This document shows, in pieces, positions 35,646-53,543 of a DNA stretch of 64,000 bases. The notes beneath the pieces are model-generated. The model was not told the DNA's origin and searched no databases. It was given only the letters and a program-made list of their open reading frames with translations. Every line of letters starts with the position of its first letter. The first letter of the stretch is position 1. The stretch is from Lampris incognitus (taxonomy: Eukaryota; Chordata; Actinopteri; Lampriformes; Lampridae), in assembly GCF_029633865.1 (NCBI RefSeq), contig NC_079221.1:5880200-5944199 (forward strand). The letters are read 5' to 3'. Made by a program: the position numbers and the translations under genes.

Positions 35646-36659
35646 ATTTACACTGTCTGCAGGCGTCACTTTGTCACGCGCTCGTTTATTTGCATACACA
35701 CACACACAGGCGCGCGGGGCGGGGGGGGGTTGGGACACGTTTTTATTTTATTTTTAATTTTGGTTTATTTTATTGTCCCCGTGCGGATCACGTGCCTGGA
35801 GCTGCCGAGACTTGCCGCGGGTTTTATGCGACGCGCACAAATCTGCGATGTTTAACCATTAATCCGCTAATGATTAACACGCGCTGCCGGCTGCGTTTTA
35901 TCGCGAGGGGGGGCAGTCGTTTGGGATTTGCAGCCAAACATCAAACAAAGCGCGCAGAGCACGCACGCGCGCGCGCAGAGCACGCACGCCCAGTTAGAAT
36001 CCAATGTGGAGAGCCCAAACGCACGAGACGAGTGTGACTTTTTGGGGAAAGGGTGCCAAAAGGACGGCGCCGTGTTGCGCCCCGGTCCGGTCCGGTCCGG
36101 GCCGGGGCGGTCCGGGTCATAGACGCGCGGCTTTGCGCAGCAACACGACCCCCCCCAAAAAAAAGAAAACCTTCCGCAAAGGCTGCGCCGAACTTCCCAA
36201 AGGGAGCTGCGTGCAGAAACCCGCATTCTGGACTTCCGGGACGTGTTGCGCGGGGCTGCGTTGGGGCGCAGAGTCGTAAGCGCGGGTTGTTTGCACCCCA
36301 GAAACCACCCCGATACGACAAATGGGGCAAGTTCCAAATGGCAGAACTCAGGAACCTGGTTTACCCCAAATCTAGGCCCGGCAGTCTGGCTATGAAGCCT
36401 ACACGTGTTTTGCACGTCAGGGAAAGAAGCTGAATTAATCCACGGACCTGGACTTTAAAAACCACTTCTGACACAAATCATCACCCCCCCCCCAAAAAAA
36501 TAATCTGCAATAAACCGTCACGTGGACCCACGCTTGACACACGGTGCCCTCATCGTTTCCATTTGACCAGTGAAAAGCGCGGACACACAGACACCTTCTC
36601 TCTTGTTCTGAGGTTCTCGTGGGCCGATATGTGGAAGTCAGGAGGGAAAGTTCAAGGAT
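35646..36659. other. hoxd4a-hoxd3a spacer
   Basis: AT-rich Hox-like patch at 35850-35885 (TTTAACCATTAATCCGCTAA). A repeated GGTCCGGTCC/GGGCCG stretch lies at 36083-36115. No exon is recognised. Confidence 0.4.
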
Positions 36660-41867
<5,208 letters not shown>

Positions 41868-43236
41868 CGCAGCTTACAGGCTACACTGTAACATAACAGT
41901 CTTATAGGCTACACTGTTTCTGTAAAATAATCCTTTTATAGGCTACACTGTTTCTGTAAAATAATCCTTTTATAGGCTACACTGTTTCTAACATGATCGT
42001 TTTATAGGCTACACTGTTTCTAACATGATCGGTTCATTGGCTACACTGTTTCTAACATGATCGGTTCATTGGCTACACTGTTTCTAACATGATCGTTTTA
42101 TAGGCTACACTGTTTCTGTAAAAGAACAGTCCCAAAGGCTACATCGTTTCTGTAAAATAATCGTTTTATTGGCTACACTGTTTCTAACATAATCGTTTTA
42201 TAGGCTACACTGTTTCTAACATGATCGTTTTATAGGCTACACTGTTTCTGTAAAAGAACAGTCCCAAAGGCTACATCGTTTCTGTAAAATAATCGTTTTA
42301 TTGGCTACACTGTTTCTAACATAATCGTTTTATAGGCTACACTGTTTCTAACATGATCGTTTTATAGGCTACACTGTTTCTAACATGATCGTTTTATAGG
42401 CTACACTGTTTCTGTAAAATTATCGTTTTATTGGCTACACTGTTTCTGTAAAATTATCGTTTTATTGGCTACACTGGATCTAACATAAGCGTTTTATAGG
42501 CTACACTGTTTCTGTAAAAGAACAGTCCCACAGGCTACATTGTTTCTGTAAAATAATCGTTTTATAGGCTACATTGTTTCTAACATGATCGTTTTATAGG
42601 CTACATTGTTTCTGTAAAATAATCGTTTTATTGGCTACACTGTTTCTAACATGACCGTTTTATAGGCTACATTGTTTCTGTAAAATAATCGTTTTATTGG
42701 CTACACTGTTTCTGTAAAAGAACAGTTTTACAGGCTACACTGTTTCTGTACAATAATCGCTTTATAGGCTACACTGTTTCTTTAACATAATCGTATAGGC
42801 TATATTGTTTCTGTAACATAGTCGTCTTATAGGCTACATTGTTTCTGTAACATAATTGTAGGCTACACTGTTTCTGTAACATAATTGTAAGCTACACTGT
42901 TTCTGTAACACAATTGTAGGCTACATTGTTTCTGTAACACAATTGTAGGCTACATCGCTTCTGTAACATAATTGTAGGCTACATTGTTTCCGTAACATAA
43001 TTGTAAGCTACATTGTTTCCGTAACATAATTGTAAGCTACATTGTTTCCGTAACATAATTGTAAGCTACATTGTTTCCGTAACATAATTGTAAGCTACAT
43101 TGTTTCCGTAACATAATTGTAAGCTACATTGTTTCCGTAACATAATTGTAAGCTACATTGTTTCCGTAACATAATTGTAAGCTACATTGTTTCCGTAACA
43201 CAATCGTAGGCTACACTGTTTCTACAACATAATCGT
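41868..43236. repeat. GGCTACACTGTTTCTG minisatellite, about 1.37 kb
   Basis: Left part: 32-34-bp units, ATAGGCTACACTGTTTCTAA plus CATGATCGTTTT or GTAAAATAATCGTTTT. Right part: 29-bp units, GTAAGCTACATTGTTTCCGT plus AACATAATT, highly homogeneous at 42985-43195. The two domains share the GCTACAYTGTTTC core. Confidence 0.96.
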
Positions 43237-46009
43237 CTTTTTAAAGCATGCAAGCGAGACACAGCATTGCTGATTATATTCCCACAAATCCATTACAATT
43301 AGTGGATTTTTTTTTTACAATGTGGCCTAAACCTTCCCCAACTCAGCAAGACCTGGCGCAACTAAGAAGCCGAGATTTATTTATTTAAAATTTGTGCATT
43401 TTCTCTGGGAATTAAAAAACAACAATAATAATAATAATAGTAATAATAACAATAATACAAAAGCAATGAAGCCTCACAAAGTATCCGAGACTCTACAACA
43501 GCTGGCAGGGAGGACCGTGAGGTCGGCTCGGACCGGCGTTATCGTCGTCACGATCCGCCGTTTTCGGCCGCGCGGTCCAACGAGCGCGTCATAAAGCGAG
43601 TTTAACGCCGCGCCGTCGAGGGCTTTTTTTTTTTGTTGTTGTTTTTTTTTAAGGCGATGTTGCCACGAAGCAAATCCTGATGAAGTGGCTGCGCCGAGGA
43701 GCCTTTCCCCGACATATGCGGTATATATGGCCGGCGGCCCCATTGTGTGCACCAAACTTACCGTAACAACGCGTAGGCGAAAAACACTGTCGTCTGAAAG
43801 GGGGACCGTGTCTGAACACCGGCTCTCCAAAAGCCCCTTCACACAGACAGACCCGAGTAACTCAACCCAGTTTTTTTTTTCCTTTTCTCTTTTCTTTTTT
43901 TTTTGGTTGTTGCGTGTTCCAGATATCCAACATGGCATGCATCTTGCAAGTGCATGCCTGCGTCGTCGTCATTGATCCTCCAATGTGAGAAAACCTGCAA
44001 GATGCAATAATAATAATAATAATAATAATAATAACGCCTACTTAGTATGTGTGACATAACCTGGCCGCACGTCTCCTCCTCTGCGTCCCGCAGCCCCCGG
44101 CTGCTGCACCGGGGTTATGAGTCGGCGCGGAGTTGGCCGAGCCGGTACGTGTTTGAAGCCAAAACCCGCTCGTTGTTCATTAAACTTCCACTTAATGCCC
44201 GAGTGACCCAAAAGGTCACTTCAACAAAAAAAAGAAAGACGCTTATGACTGCTAAATATTGTCGCCTCGCTCTTTGTGCGAAAGTGCAACGTAAGACTTC
44301 CCAGCCTGCAGGCTGGCGAGCGAGCGGCGGCCTTCATTATTCCCCGTTTAAGGAGGAGGAGGAGGAGGAGGAGGGGGGGGGAGAAAAGGGTAAATTAAAA
44401 CAAAAAATACATCAAATTATCGTTATTCCGTTCATCTAAACGTGGGTTGTGTTGTTGCTTTTTCTGTTTTGTTTTTTGGGTGACAACTCCCCCCCCCCTC
44501 CTCCTCCTCCTCCTCCTCCTCCATCAGGAATAACCCGTCTCTCCTCGCGCAGTTTCAGTTTTCCACGTGCTAATGTGGGAATTGCGGAACTACAGCGACC
44601 GGCCGAGCGAGCTCCAACAAACCGACACGGAACAGGAAGTGGTTTCTGCACTACTGACACATTTTGTGTTGTTTTTGTTTTTTTTTTGGGTTGGGGGGGT
44701 TTTTGTTTTTGTCCTGCTCAGGTCGAGGTGGGAGCAGTGATGAATGCGTGAGGGACAGAAGAGAGCAGGTCTTCGCAGAGCACGGTGAGTAACCACCCTT
44801 TAATGAAGGCAATTGATTAGGGAGTAGAAGGCTCCATCTCTCCCCCACCCTGCTGCCTTCTGATGCGACTCTCCAGCCTGAGCTAGTAGGAGGAGTAGGA
44901 GTAGGAGTAGGAGTAGGAGTAGTAGGAGTACTAGTAGTATATATCACGGTGCAGAGGGGGGGGGGTGTAGCTAGCCCTCATTTGCATATCACGGTCCCCA
45001 TTTGCACAGAGCCTTTTGCTGCCGGAGAGCCCATGGGCCTGAAGGTTAGCAGTGAGGGGGGGGGGGCAGACAGAGACATGCAGTAACACATCTCGTCATA
45101 AAAGGGAGAAAAAAAAATCATCATCAGCTTTGAAAAATTCAAAAATAATTTTTAAAAAAATCCCCGCTTCCTCCCACGAGGTGCAACTTTTTCTGCAGGC
45201 CGCCGGATGCGTCATCGCCGGTCTCTCCCTCTTTTGTTTGTTGTTTTTGTTTGTTTTGTTTTGTTTTCCTACCAATAATACACACATCTCTCTCCATTTC
45301 ACTCTGCGGCGCGGGTTTTTTTTAACGCGAGTTCGATAGCTGGCGAAGAAGCGAGCCCTCGTGCAGAGCTCGTGGAGCATGACATTCTTTTTCCTTGCCA
45401 TCCACCTACGCCTCTTCCTCTTCTTCCTCTTCTTCCTTTCTTTTTTTTCTTCTTTTTTTTCCTTTTTTTTTTTTAGCCCTCGCGCGAGGGGCTGCGCGGG
45501 CCGCGGACTGTTTTGCTTTCGGTTCCTCTTCTCGGGCCGTTTTACAACCACAACATTTGCGGTCGTAAATTTTGCTGCGCTCCAGACTGACAGGTGCAAT
45601 TGTTCTGCGCGGCGCGAGGGGCTCGGCTCCTGCAGCCAAGCGGTGCAGCCTCCCCGCAGTCCGGGCCGAGCCGCGAGGCCTCTCGGGTCTCGCCGCGCTC
45701 CGCCGCCGCGCTTTCTTACGCCATATTGGTTAGGTGGGGGTGGGGGGTGGGGTTGGGGGCAACCATGCTCACGTTATTCGAAATTCCTCACGGATAAAAA
45801 TAAATAAATAAATAAATAAATAAAATTACGTGATGATTGCTCTCTGAATCCGGAGTAGGGCTTCGCTCGGAGCGCGCGGGCTGAGGGGGAGAAGGCAGCC
45901 TTTACGCGGGGAGGGGGGAGGGGGGAGGGGGGAGTCCGCCAGCCAAGTCATGCGGTGGCGTCCAGAGATGGTCGTATCTATACTAATCATATATATATAT
46001 ACATATATA

Positions 46010-46054
<45 letters not shown>

Positions 46055-46942
46055 GCACCGCCACCTCCACACTCAAACTGCTACCCTAACCGAGCCAAAA
46101 GCGCACGCGCACGCGCACGCGCACATTCATGACAGGCGTGCGTAATCGCCGCCGTCCCCATCACTACATATATTATTAGCGAGCGTGCGTAAAGACGCGG
46201 CTACGTGCGGGGCAAAACCCGCAGTTTGCGTTATGATGTAACACGGGCTGTGCGGAACGAGTCGCGGCCTCCACCCTTGGCCCACATCAGAAATACGAGC
46301 TCGCCGCCCAGGCGTCTTTGGTGGCCCGTGGGGTTTTCTGGCATGGGGGAACAATGCGCGACGGGCTCTCTGATTAGTGAAAGGAGTATTGTGTGTGCGC
46401 GTCGGAGACGCTGATTCAGCGTTCCGTCCCCAGCGACGGCCGCATGCAGCCTCCCAGAGAGTCCTGTCTTTAGCGCGGGTTAAACTTTAACTCTTTTGTG
46501 GCAGGCCAATGCTAAGTGTTCAAAAAGCAGGGGTGGTGGTGGTGGTGGTGGGGGTGGTGGTGGTGGTGCTGGAGAGACGTGGACGCCGAGCTGCGAGCTG
46601 CACATCAAAGACTGACGAGGGGGCACGATTTGAGCTGGGGGGGTGGGGGTGGGGTTGGGGGTGGGGGTGGGGTGGGGTGGGGTGGGGGTGGGGGTGGGGG
46701 TGGGGTTGGGGGAGCAGCGCTTGATGACATTTTCTTACTTTTTCACCTGTTTCCACCTCCTTGCAGGATCATCCAGTGCATGTTCACCTCGTCGCCCCCC
46801 ACCTCCACCTCCACCACCCTCCACCCCCCCCCCCAAATCATGGCTCTTCAGAAGCATTTGCGCCCATTTCTAAAGCTGTAGCATGAGACGGGCGTTTGGG
46901 TTTTGTGCGCGGTGAGTCTGAACCTGCTCTGTTTATATGCAG
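43237..46942. other. hoxd3a upstream region
   Basis: ATA/AAT repeats at 43424-43445 and 44006-44033, GAG and TCC repeats at 44349-44375 and 44500-44522, AGGAGT repeat at 44886-44935, T-rich tracts near 45420-45475, (TA)n at 45988-46053, GGT/GGGTGG repeats 46530-46710. A GTCGTAAA word near 45560 resembles a posterior Hox site. Hox3 genes often have remote 5' exons, but none can be assigned here. Confidence 0.4.
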
Positions 46943-47096
46943 GTACCAGAACCCAGGGACGGTGGGAGACGCCAATCACGTGACGGAGGAGACACCCATG
47001 CCATTGGATAGAGTTTCGCAGGCTGTCTGGCTCTGAATCAACAACCACAACCACAACCACAACCACAACCACAACCACAACAACAACAACAACAAC
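46943..47096 (+). promoter_or_regulatory. hoxd3a 5' leader / proximal promoter
   Basis: CCAAT (46972-46976) abuts CACGTG (46977-46982), and an inverted CCAAT (ATTGG) is at 47003-47007, about 90-125 bp before the ATG. A possible splice acceptor (tttatatgcag, ending 46942) opens the segment, so it may be a 5'UTR exon, a promoter, or both. An (ACAACC)n/(CAA)n repeat fills 47039-47095, directly before the start codon. Confidence 0.5.
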
Positions 47097-48389
47097 ATGC
47101 AGAAAGCGACTTATTACGACAACTCTGGACTTTTTGGAGGCTACTCGTACCCCAAGCCCGACTCCTACACCTACGGCCCCACCCATCAATCGTACGTGGC
47201 GTCCAACATCGAGGGCGACTACCAGGACACGGTTTGCCCGATACAGACCTCGGCCGTGCGGCCGCCGGCCCTTAAGGACGGCGACCTGAACGGAGACTGC
47301 ATGCGGCAGGGCGGCGGGCAGGGCGGCAGCCAGCCGGCGAGCATCGCGGAGCAGCAGGCGCCTCCGCTGTCCGCGGCCTCCCCCAACCCCAACAGCTCTT
47401 CCTCCTCTTCCTCCCAGAGGAAGAAGTCCCCGTCCAGCGGCGCGTCCAACTCCGCCACGCCGGCGCTGACCAAGCAGATATTCCCGTGGATGAAGGAGAC
47501 GCGGCAGAACGCCAAGCAGAAGGGCGGCAGCTGCACACCTGCAGGTACGGGTGCGCTTTGAGGGGGGGGGGGGTGTCTGTTGGGGTTGGTTTCTGTGCGC
47601 GTGCGTGCCTGTCGGTCTCCGTGCGTGCGTGCGCGTGCAATCTGCTGGCAGCTTCCCTTTAGCATACCTGCCCCCCCCCATTAGCTGATATAAACAGGGA
47701 AGTTGCGACGCCATCGCTGCAGGGATGTGCGTGTGTGCGTGTGTGCGTGTGTGCGTGTGACGTGCTTATCGCCCCCCTAATTACGGTGTGGTTGGTGTCC
47801 ACAGGTGAGATCAGCGACGAGAAAAGCCCGCCCGGGCCGGCCTCCAAGCGGGTGAGGACTGCGTACACCAGCGCGCAGCTGGTGGAGCTGGAGAAGGAGT
47901 TCCACTTCAACCGCTACCTGTGCCGCCCGCGGCGCGTGGAGATGGCGAACCTGCTGAACCTGACCGAGCGCCAGATCAAGATCTGGTTCCAGAACCGGCG
48001 GATGAAATACAAGAAGGACCAGAAGTCCAAGGGGATCATGCACTCGCCCCTCGCGCACTCCCCGGACAGGAGCCCGCCCCTGAACGGCCCGAGCCACGTG
48101 GGCTACGCCGCTCAGCTGCCGAGCGTCAACGGCCTCGGCTACGACGCGCCGTCGCCGCCGCCGCCGCCGCCGCCCTTCGCCAAGGCCCAGCAGAACATGT
48201 ACGGCCTGGCCGCCTACACGGCGCCGCTGGGCGGCTGCCTCCCGCAGCAGAAGCGCTACCCGGGCCCCGAGTACGAACACCACGGCATGCAGGGCAACGG
48301 CGGCTTCGCCGGCGCCAGTTTACAGGGCAGCCCCGTTTACGTCGGGGGGAATTTTGTCGACTCTATGCCGGCCTCGGGCCCCATGTTCA
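47097..48389 (+). CDS. hoxd3a: Homeobox protein Hox-D3a, 3' end lost in assembly gap
   Basis: Join 47097-47544 and 47805 onward; 344 residues are visible before the N run. The N-terminus [20 protein letters not shown] is the Hox3 signature, and the hexapeptide FPWM is at 129-132 followed by [10 protein letters not shown]. The donor after GCA G (gtacgg, 47545) and the acceptor gtccacag before 47805 are phase 1 and give [19 protein letters not shown]. The homeodomain is 163-222 ([10 protein letters not shown] to MKYKKDQ). Downstream Hox3 blocks include [45 protein letters not shown] and the start of the SGPMF block. In the human protein about 58 residues follow this point, which would fit in the gap. 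Ser7 (100-106) and Pro-rich runs are seen. A regulator of anterior axial identity; Hoxd3 rather than Hoxa3 follows from sequence and context. Confidence 0.96.
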
Positions 48390-48589
48390 NNNNNNNNNNN
48401 NNNNNNNNNNNNNNNNNNNNNNNNNNNNNNNNNNNNNNNNNNNNNNNNNNNNNNNNNNNNNNNNNNNNNNNNNNNNNNNNNNNNNNNNNNNNNNNNNNNN
48501 NNNNNNNNNNNNNNNNNNNNNNNNNNNNNNNNNNNNNNNNNNNNNNNNNNNNNNNNNNNNNNNNNNNNNNNNNNNNNNNNNNNNNNNNN
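48390..48589. other. assembly gap of 200 N
   Basis: An unbroken run of exactly 200 N lies between hoxd3a exon 2 and a GA microsatellite. The round length suggests a placeholder. Confidence 0.99.
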
Positions 48590-48599
48590 AGAGGGAGAG

Positions 48600-48646
<47 letters not shown>

Positions 48647-48700
48647 AAACAGAGTAAACACAGAGGGAGAGGGAGAGAGAGGGAGAAAGAGAGAGGGAGA

Positions 48701-48764
<64 letters not shown>

Positions 48765-48944
48765 AGGAGAGAGAGAGAGAGAGAGGGGGGGAGAGAGAGA
48801 GGGGGAGGGAGGGGAGAGAGGGAGAGTAAAGACAGAGGGAGAGAGGAGAGGAGAGAGAGAGGAGAGAGAGAGAGAGAGAGAGAGAGGGAGGAGAGAGGGA
48901 GAGGAGAGAGAGGGGGGGAGGGAGAGAGAGAGGGAGAGTAAGAG

Positions 48945-48982
<38 letters not shown>

Positions 48983-49278
48983 GGAGAGAGAGGGAGAGAG
49001 AGAGAGAGAGCAGTAAAACAGAGAGGGAGAGAGAGAGAGGGAGGGTAAACACAGAGTAAGAGGGAGAGAACAGAGAGTAAAACAGAGAGAAGAGAGAGCG
49101 AGAGAGAGGGAGAGAAAGGGAGAGAGAGGGAGAGTAAAACACAGAGAGTAAAACAGAGAGGGGGAGAGAGAGAGAGGGAGAGAAAGGGAGAGAGAGGGAG
49201 AGTAAAACACAGAGAGTAAAACAGAGAGGGGGAGAGAGAGGGAGAGTAAAACAGAGAGGAGAGAGTAAAACACAGAGA

Positions 49279-49353
<75 letters not shown>

Positions 49354-49729
49354 AGGGAGAGAGGGAGAGTAAAACAGAGAGAGTAAAACAGAGAGGGTGG
49401 AGAGTAAAACACAGAGAGTAAAACAGAGAGGGAGAGAGGGAGAGGGAGAGGGAGAGGGAGAGAGGAGAGTAAAACACAGAGAGTAAACAGAGAGGGAGAG
49501 AGGGAGAGTAAACACAGAGAGTAAAACAGAGAGGGGAGAGGTAAAACACAGAGAGTAAAACAGAGAGGGGGAGAGTAAAACACAGAGAGTAAAACAGAGA
49601 GGTGGGAGAGTAAAACACAGAGAGTAAAACAGAGAGGGAGAGAGGGAGAGGGAGAGGGAGAGGAGGGAGAGAGGGAGAGGAAGAGAGGGAGAGGGAGAAG
49701 GAGGGAGAGAGAGGGAGAGAGGGAGAGAG
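48590..49729. repeat. GA-rich satellite, about 1.1 kb
   Basis: (GA)n/(GGGAGA)n with interspersed GAGTAAAACACAGAGAGTAA units. The long Ser/Leu/Pro frames on the - strand are repeat artefacts. Confidence 0.96.
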
Positions 49730-51450
49730 CGCAGTTCATCCTTTATTGCTCCTGGAGAGCCGTTTCAAAGCTCATTAATCAAAAGCTCGTGGCTTTCAGC
49801 CTCCTCGCTGGTCTCCCTGCCTGTGAACAAAGCATCTGCATTCCGCGTCTCAAAGCGCGCGGGCCGCTCCGCGGACGAGCCCCGCGAGCCCCTCCGCTCG
49901 TCTGATATCTTCATATCAGAAACACGAGGAAGAAATGGCTCTGAAATCACACACAGACCCCATCTCCCCCTCCCCCCACCAACAATGCTCTTTATGAACG
50001 TTGGGGGGGGGGGGGACAAAAAAATAAAATAAAATAAAATAAAATAAAGTAAATAAAAAAGGAGGCCTAACTTCTTCAGTAATAGCCCTCAAATGTTGGG
50101 TTGTTCCATCAGAGGGCTGCTGCTGCTGCTGCACACTGACGCCTACAAATCATCCCGGGGCTCCAGTTGAATGGCGGCCATTAACCCCGGGTGAGCTTTT
50201 CCCTCTCATCTCTCTGACTCCGGGTCGGCATGACGGTGATACCTTTTGTCTGAGCGGCTACGTCAGGGGGGGGTGGAGGGGGGAGGGAGGGGGGAGGGGG
50301 CGTAACGGTCATGTTATTCTCTCTACGGAAGCAAATGGGCTGGCGAGGCAGGAGCGCACCAATGTGATGGATGTAATATTTTATCTCCCCCCCCCCTTTT
50401 TTTTAAAACGCCCCTTTGAAGTGTCGATTTGTGACGTCACCGCTATCTCTATGATGCAATTAGCGACAGTTAAGTTTTACTCCGGTTAGAAATTGATGAG
50501 GGGGGGGGGGGGAATCATGATCGCTTCTTTTACTATAGATGAACGCCTGTATTCCGCGCACGCGCGCACGCGCGCTCACATAAACAGTGCGGTTGGGTAG
50601 TAACCCCCAGTTTGGGGGATATAGGCGCTCCTCTATACGTATCATCGCAGACGCGCCAGTTCGTGTGAGATTCGTGCCTGGGCGTTTGAATGGCCCACGT
50701 GCCCTATTTCCTGCTAATATCGTCTGTTTTACGTCACGTCGTATGTTTATGAGACAAATCCTTGCTATCATATTCCAGAATAATCCAGTTGGCTCTGGGA
50801 CGGACGATTCTATATGTGGATTTGATTTAAAGAAGAAAAAAGAAGCTAAATAATAAGAGTGGGCTCCCTATAATAAAGACTACAACGCACGCCAACGACA
50901 CGTTTTATGGTACGGAACGTCAGTTGTGTTGGGTGCTGTGTTGTTTTCTCCGTTGGATGAAAGGAGACCCGACTGCGCATGCGCGGCAGTGGCTGCTATT
51001 TACACACGGGGCTATATGAATGAACCAGCCCCACGGTAGGTAATAACCAATAAGGGTGCTGGTTCACTCGTGAAATGAATATTTCTAAGGGTCCTACGGG
51101 GAGAATAATGGACTTCCAGAGCCCCCCCCCCACCAGACAGACAACATAATCACATTTGATTGGTTTTCACGTGTCATCGTCTTTGATGGAGAGACAGCGA
51201 GCAAAACGCCGCCGAGTGATGCGCAGCCCTCCGTTCTCAGGACCGCGTCGACTGGATTGTGACTGTGATTGTCAGCAGGAAGACGTGCTCCCAAGATGAA
51301 GGGGCAGAACCCCGAGGGGGGGTGTTGGGTTTTAGGAGACTGGGATTGGCACAAGTGAGGGAGGAGAGTGGAAACAAGACACACACGGACCCACCGTGCC
51401 CACACGCCATTAACCCACCCGGGCGCGGGTTTCGCCGCCACGCCAGCGAC
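49730..51450. other. 3' flank of hoxd3a with a CNE-like patch
   Basis: 49731-49815 (CCTTTATTGCTCC, AAGCTCATTAATCAAAAGC) looks like a homeodomain-site-rich conserved element. AAATA repeats at 50026-50060 and G/C homopolymers follow. No gene and no hoxd1 homeobox is seen. Confidence 0.4.
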
Positions 51451-51598
51451 GCATCGCGATGACACGCGTCCGGCTGTCGGAACCTATCGCGATGACACGC
51501 CTCCGTTGTCGGAACCTATCGCGATGACACGCCTCCGTTGTCGGAACCTATCGCGATGACACGCCTCCGTTGCCGGAACCTATCGCGATGACACGCGG
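51451..51598. repeat. 32-bp minisatellite with TCGCGA core
   Basis: Four to five units of TATCGCGATGACACGCCTCC plus GTTGTCGGAACC. Confidence 0.93.
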
Positions 51599-52146
51599 GC
51601 CGGGTGCGGAGCCGGAGTCCCGGGAGACTCGTCAAACTCGGGCTTTTCCCGGACGCGAGGGGTTGCGGAAAGGCGCGAGCGGACCGGAAGACCCGCTGGA
51701 AGCGCGTGCTCTCGTGCCCAATTCACCACGTCGCGGTACAGGTAAGAAGTCAAGCGATTGTTGGATTTTCACTACAACCGTCGGAGCAAAGGGGGTGGCG
51801 GGGTGGGGGTGGGGGTTCACAACAGAGCAGCGGACGGAATTGGGGGAGGAGGAGGAGGAGGGGGGGAGAAAGAAAGAAAGAAGAGGATTTTCTCTTCAAC
51901 GGGAAGCTCGCTGAGAACCCAGAGGGACCAGTTTTACTTCCAACAGGGGAAGGAAACAGAAGAGAAGGCGGTGGGGGGGGGGGGGAGAGAAGGGGCGGGG
52001 GGCCTCGCACCGGTGGTCTTAACGAGCCGGGATGCTGTGCCCTCTTACGCGGTTCCCCGGTGCCGCGTCACACCGTCGCGCCTCTTCCATCGATGGAGAC
52101 TCTCGTGGTCGTCAAGGAGCCAGCGGGGGGGTGGGGGGTGGGGATC
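51599..52146. other. unassigned GC-rich segment, possible first exon of a transcript
   Basis: GC-rich sequence with a good donor-like site, CGGTACAG|gtaaga, at about 51741. With the AATAAA near 52574 it could belong to an unannotated non-coding transcript; this is weak. Confidence 0.2.
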
Positions 52147-52273
52147 TAGTGGAGCGTCTAGTGGAGCGTCTACTGGAGCATCTAGTGGGGCATCTAGTGG
52201 AGCATCTAGTGGGGCATCTAGTGGAGCATCTAGTGGGGCATCTAGTGGAGCATCTAGTGGAGCATCTAGTGGC
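52147..52273. repeat. 12-bp minisatellite
   Basis: About ten units of CTAGTGGAGCAT or CTAGTGGGGCAT. Confidence 0.93.
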
Positions 52274-53543
52274 GCGTCTTTACCACGTGTGAAGTTTGCA
52301 CAAAAACAACCGCGAACTGTCAAAGTTTGTCCGTCGGTTGGGTTTCGAAGACTCGTCGGCGAGGCGTCACCTGCAAAGAAGGAAGCAACAAAACCAGAAC
52401 TGATCCCGCATCGGAAACGGTGCGAGACCGGCTCTCCGGCTGGGCTTTGTATGTGTGCACTGTGATGAGGACCGAAGAGAAGGAAGCACCGCTTCTCTCC
52501 CTCCACCTGGACAGTTTCATAGGTTTTGCAGCGCTCAGCTGTGATTGGTTGCTCAATTTGGTGGCTGCTCTGCAATAAACATAAGCGATGCATTGAAAAT
52601 GTGAAATCGGTGGTTTCTATTCCTTTATGTATCTGTTGTTGTTGTTGTCATTATTGTTTTATTGACGTTTGTTGGGGTTTAAGGTGGACCGTACTGAGCA
52701 CATAAATGTGTATTATCCCATTAACAACGCAATGTTGCAACATCAAAACGGCCAAGAACAAGAGTGTTTCAGCAATTACACCGGTTGTGCTCTTCTACTG
52801 AGTCAAACAAACCCAAATAAAACGTCACATTTACCTTGCCCATGTCTCGTTTTAATGACGTCTCACTTGCCATTTCTTCTACACAGGGCTGCCCACACCA
52901 AGTCTCACACAGCTGCAGCATCAGTCTGGATAGCGGAGCCCTGTGTCAGCCCTCGAGCACTGCCTGTATGCTACGAACAGTTTCTGCAGAGCTCAAGACT
53001 TGAGACCCCAATAAATCTTTTTTTTTTTATCTGCCTGCTGAGCTACTGACAAGACCCTCAAGGTCTTTGCAGACTTGCTCGGTGCGACCCTTAAATAGAC
53101 TTGACTTGGGTAAAGAAAACTGATCCACGTAATTTGCCTAGCGTTGGGGTGTTGGAAATATTGCTCGCACCTGCTAAGTGCAGCCAACATTGCTTTTGGC
53201 CCTCCATTTGTTTTGATTTAAGGCTCCCCAACATGCTTGTTGAGTCAGTGCCGCACATGTTAGAAACCTACTCGAGAAATAAAACGGATGCCGGTTTTGG
53301 TTCTGACAGATAACACTGTTTTTCTGAGACACGAAGCACATGTGGATTCCCAGGGGGGGCGTCATCGGCGTTTCAGATGTAGTTAAATGAATCAGGCTAC
53401 TCCAGACTTCCTGCAAGTGTTTCAGTCATACGGCGCAGTTCGCTCGGGCAGTTTTGACTCCTCTGAACTGTGTCACATACACAATGTTGTGGATTATACT
53501 CTGCAAACAGCTTGCCAAACTGCAAACTGTACTCGACGCTGAA
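52274..53543. other. unassigned 3' flank
   Basis: An AATAAA near 52574 and another near 53011 occur in AT-richer sequence. GTT repeat at 52635-52647. No coding exon is recognised. Confidence 0.35.

Noticed and set aside
48320-49739. Long Ser/Leu/Pro frames of about 390-450 codons on the - strand
   Set aside because: They are the GA satellite read through the N run; there is no biological coding evidence.
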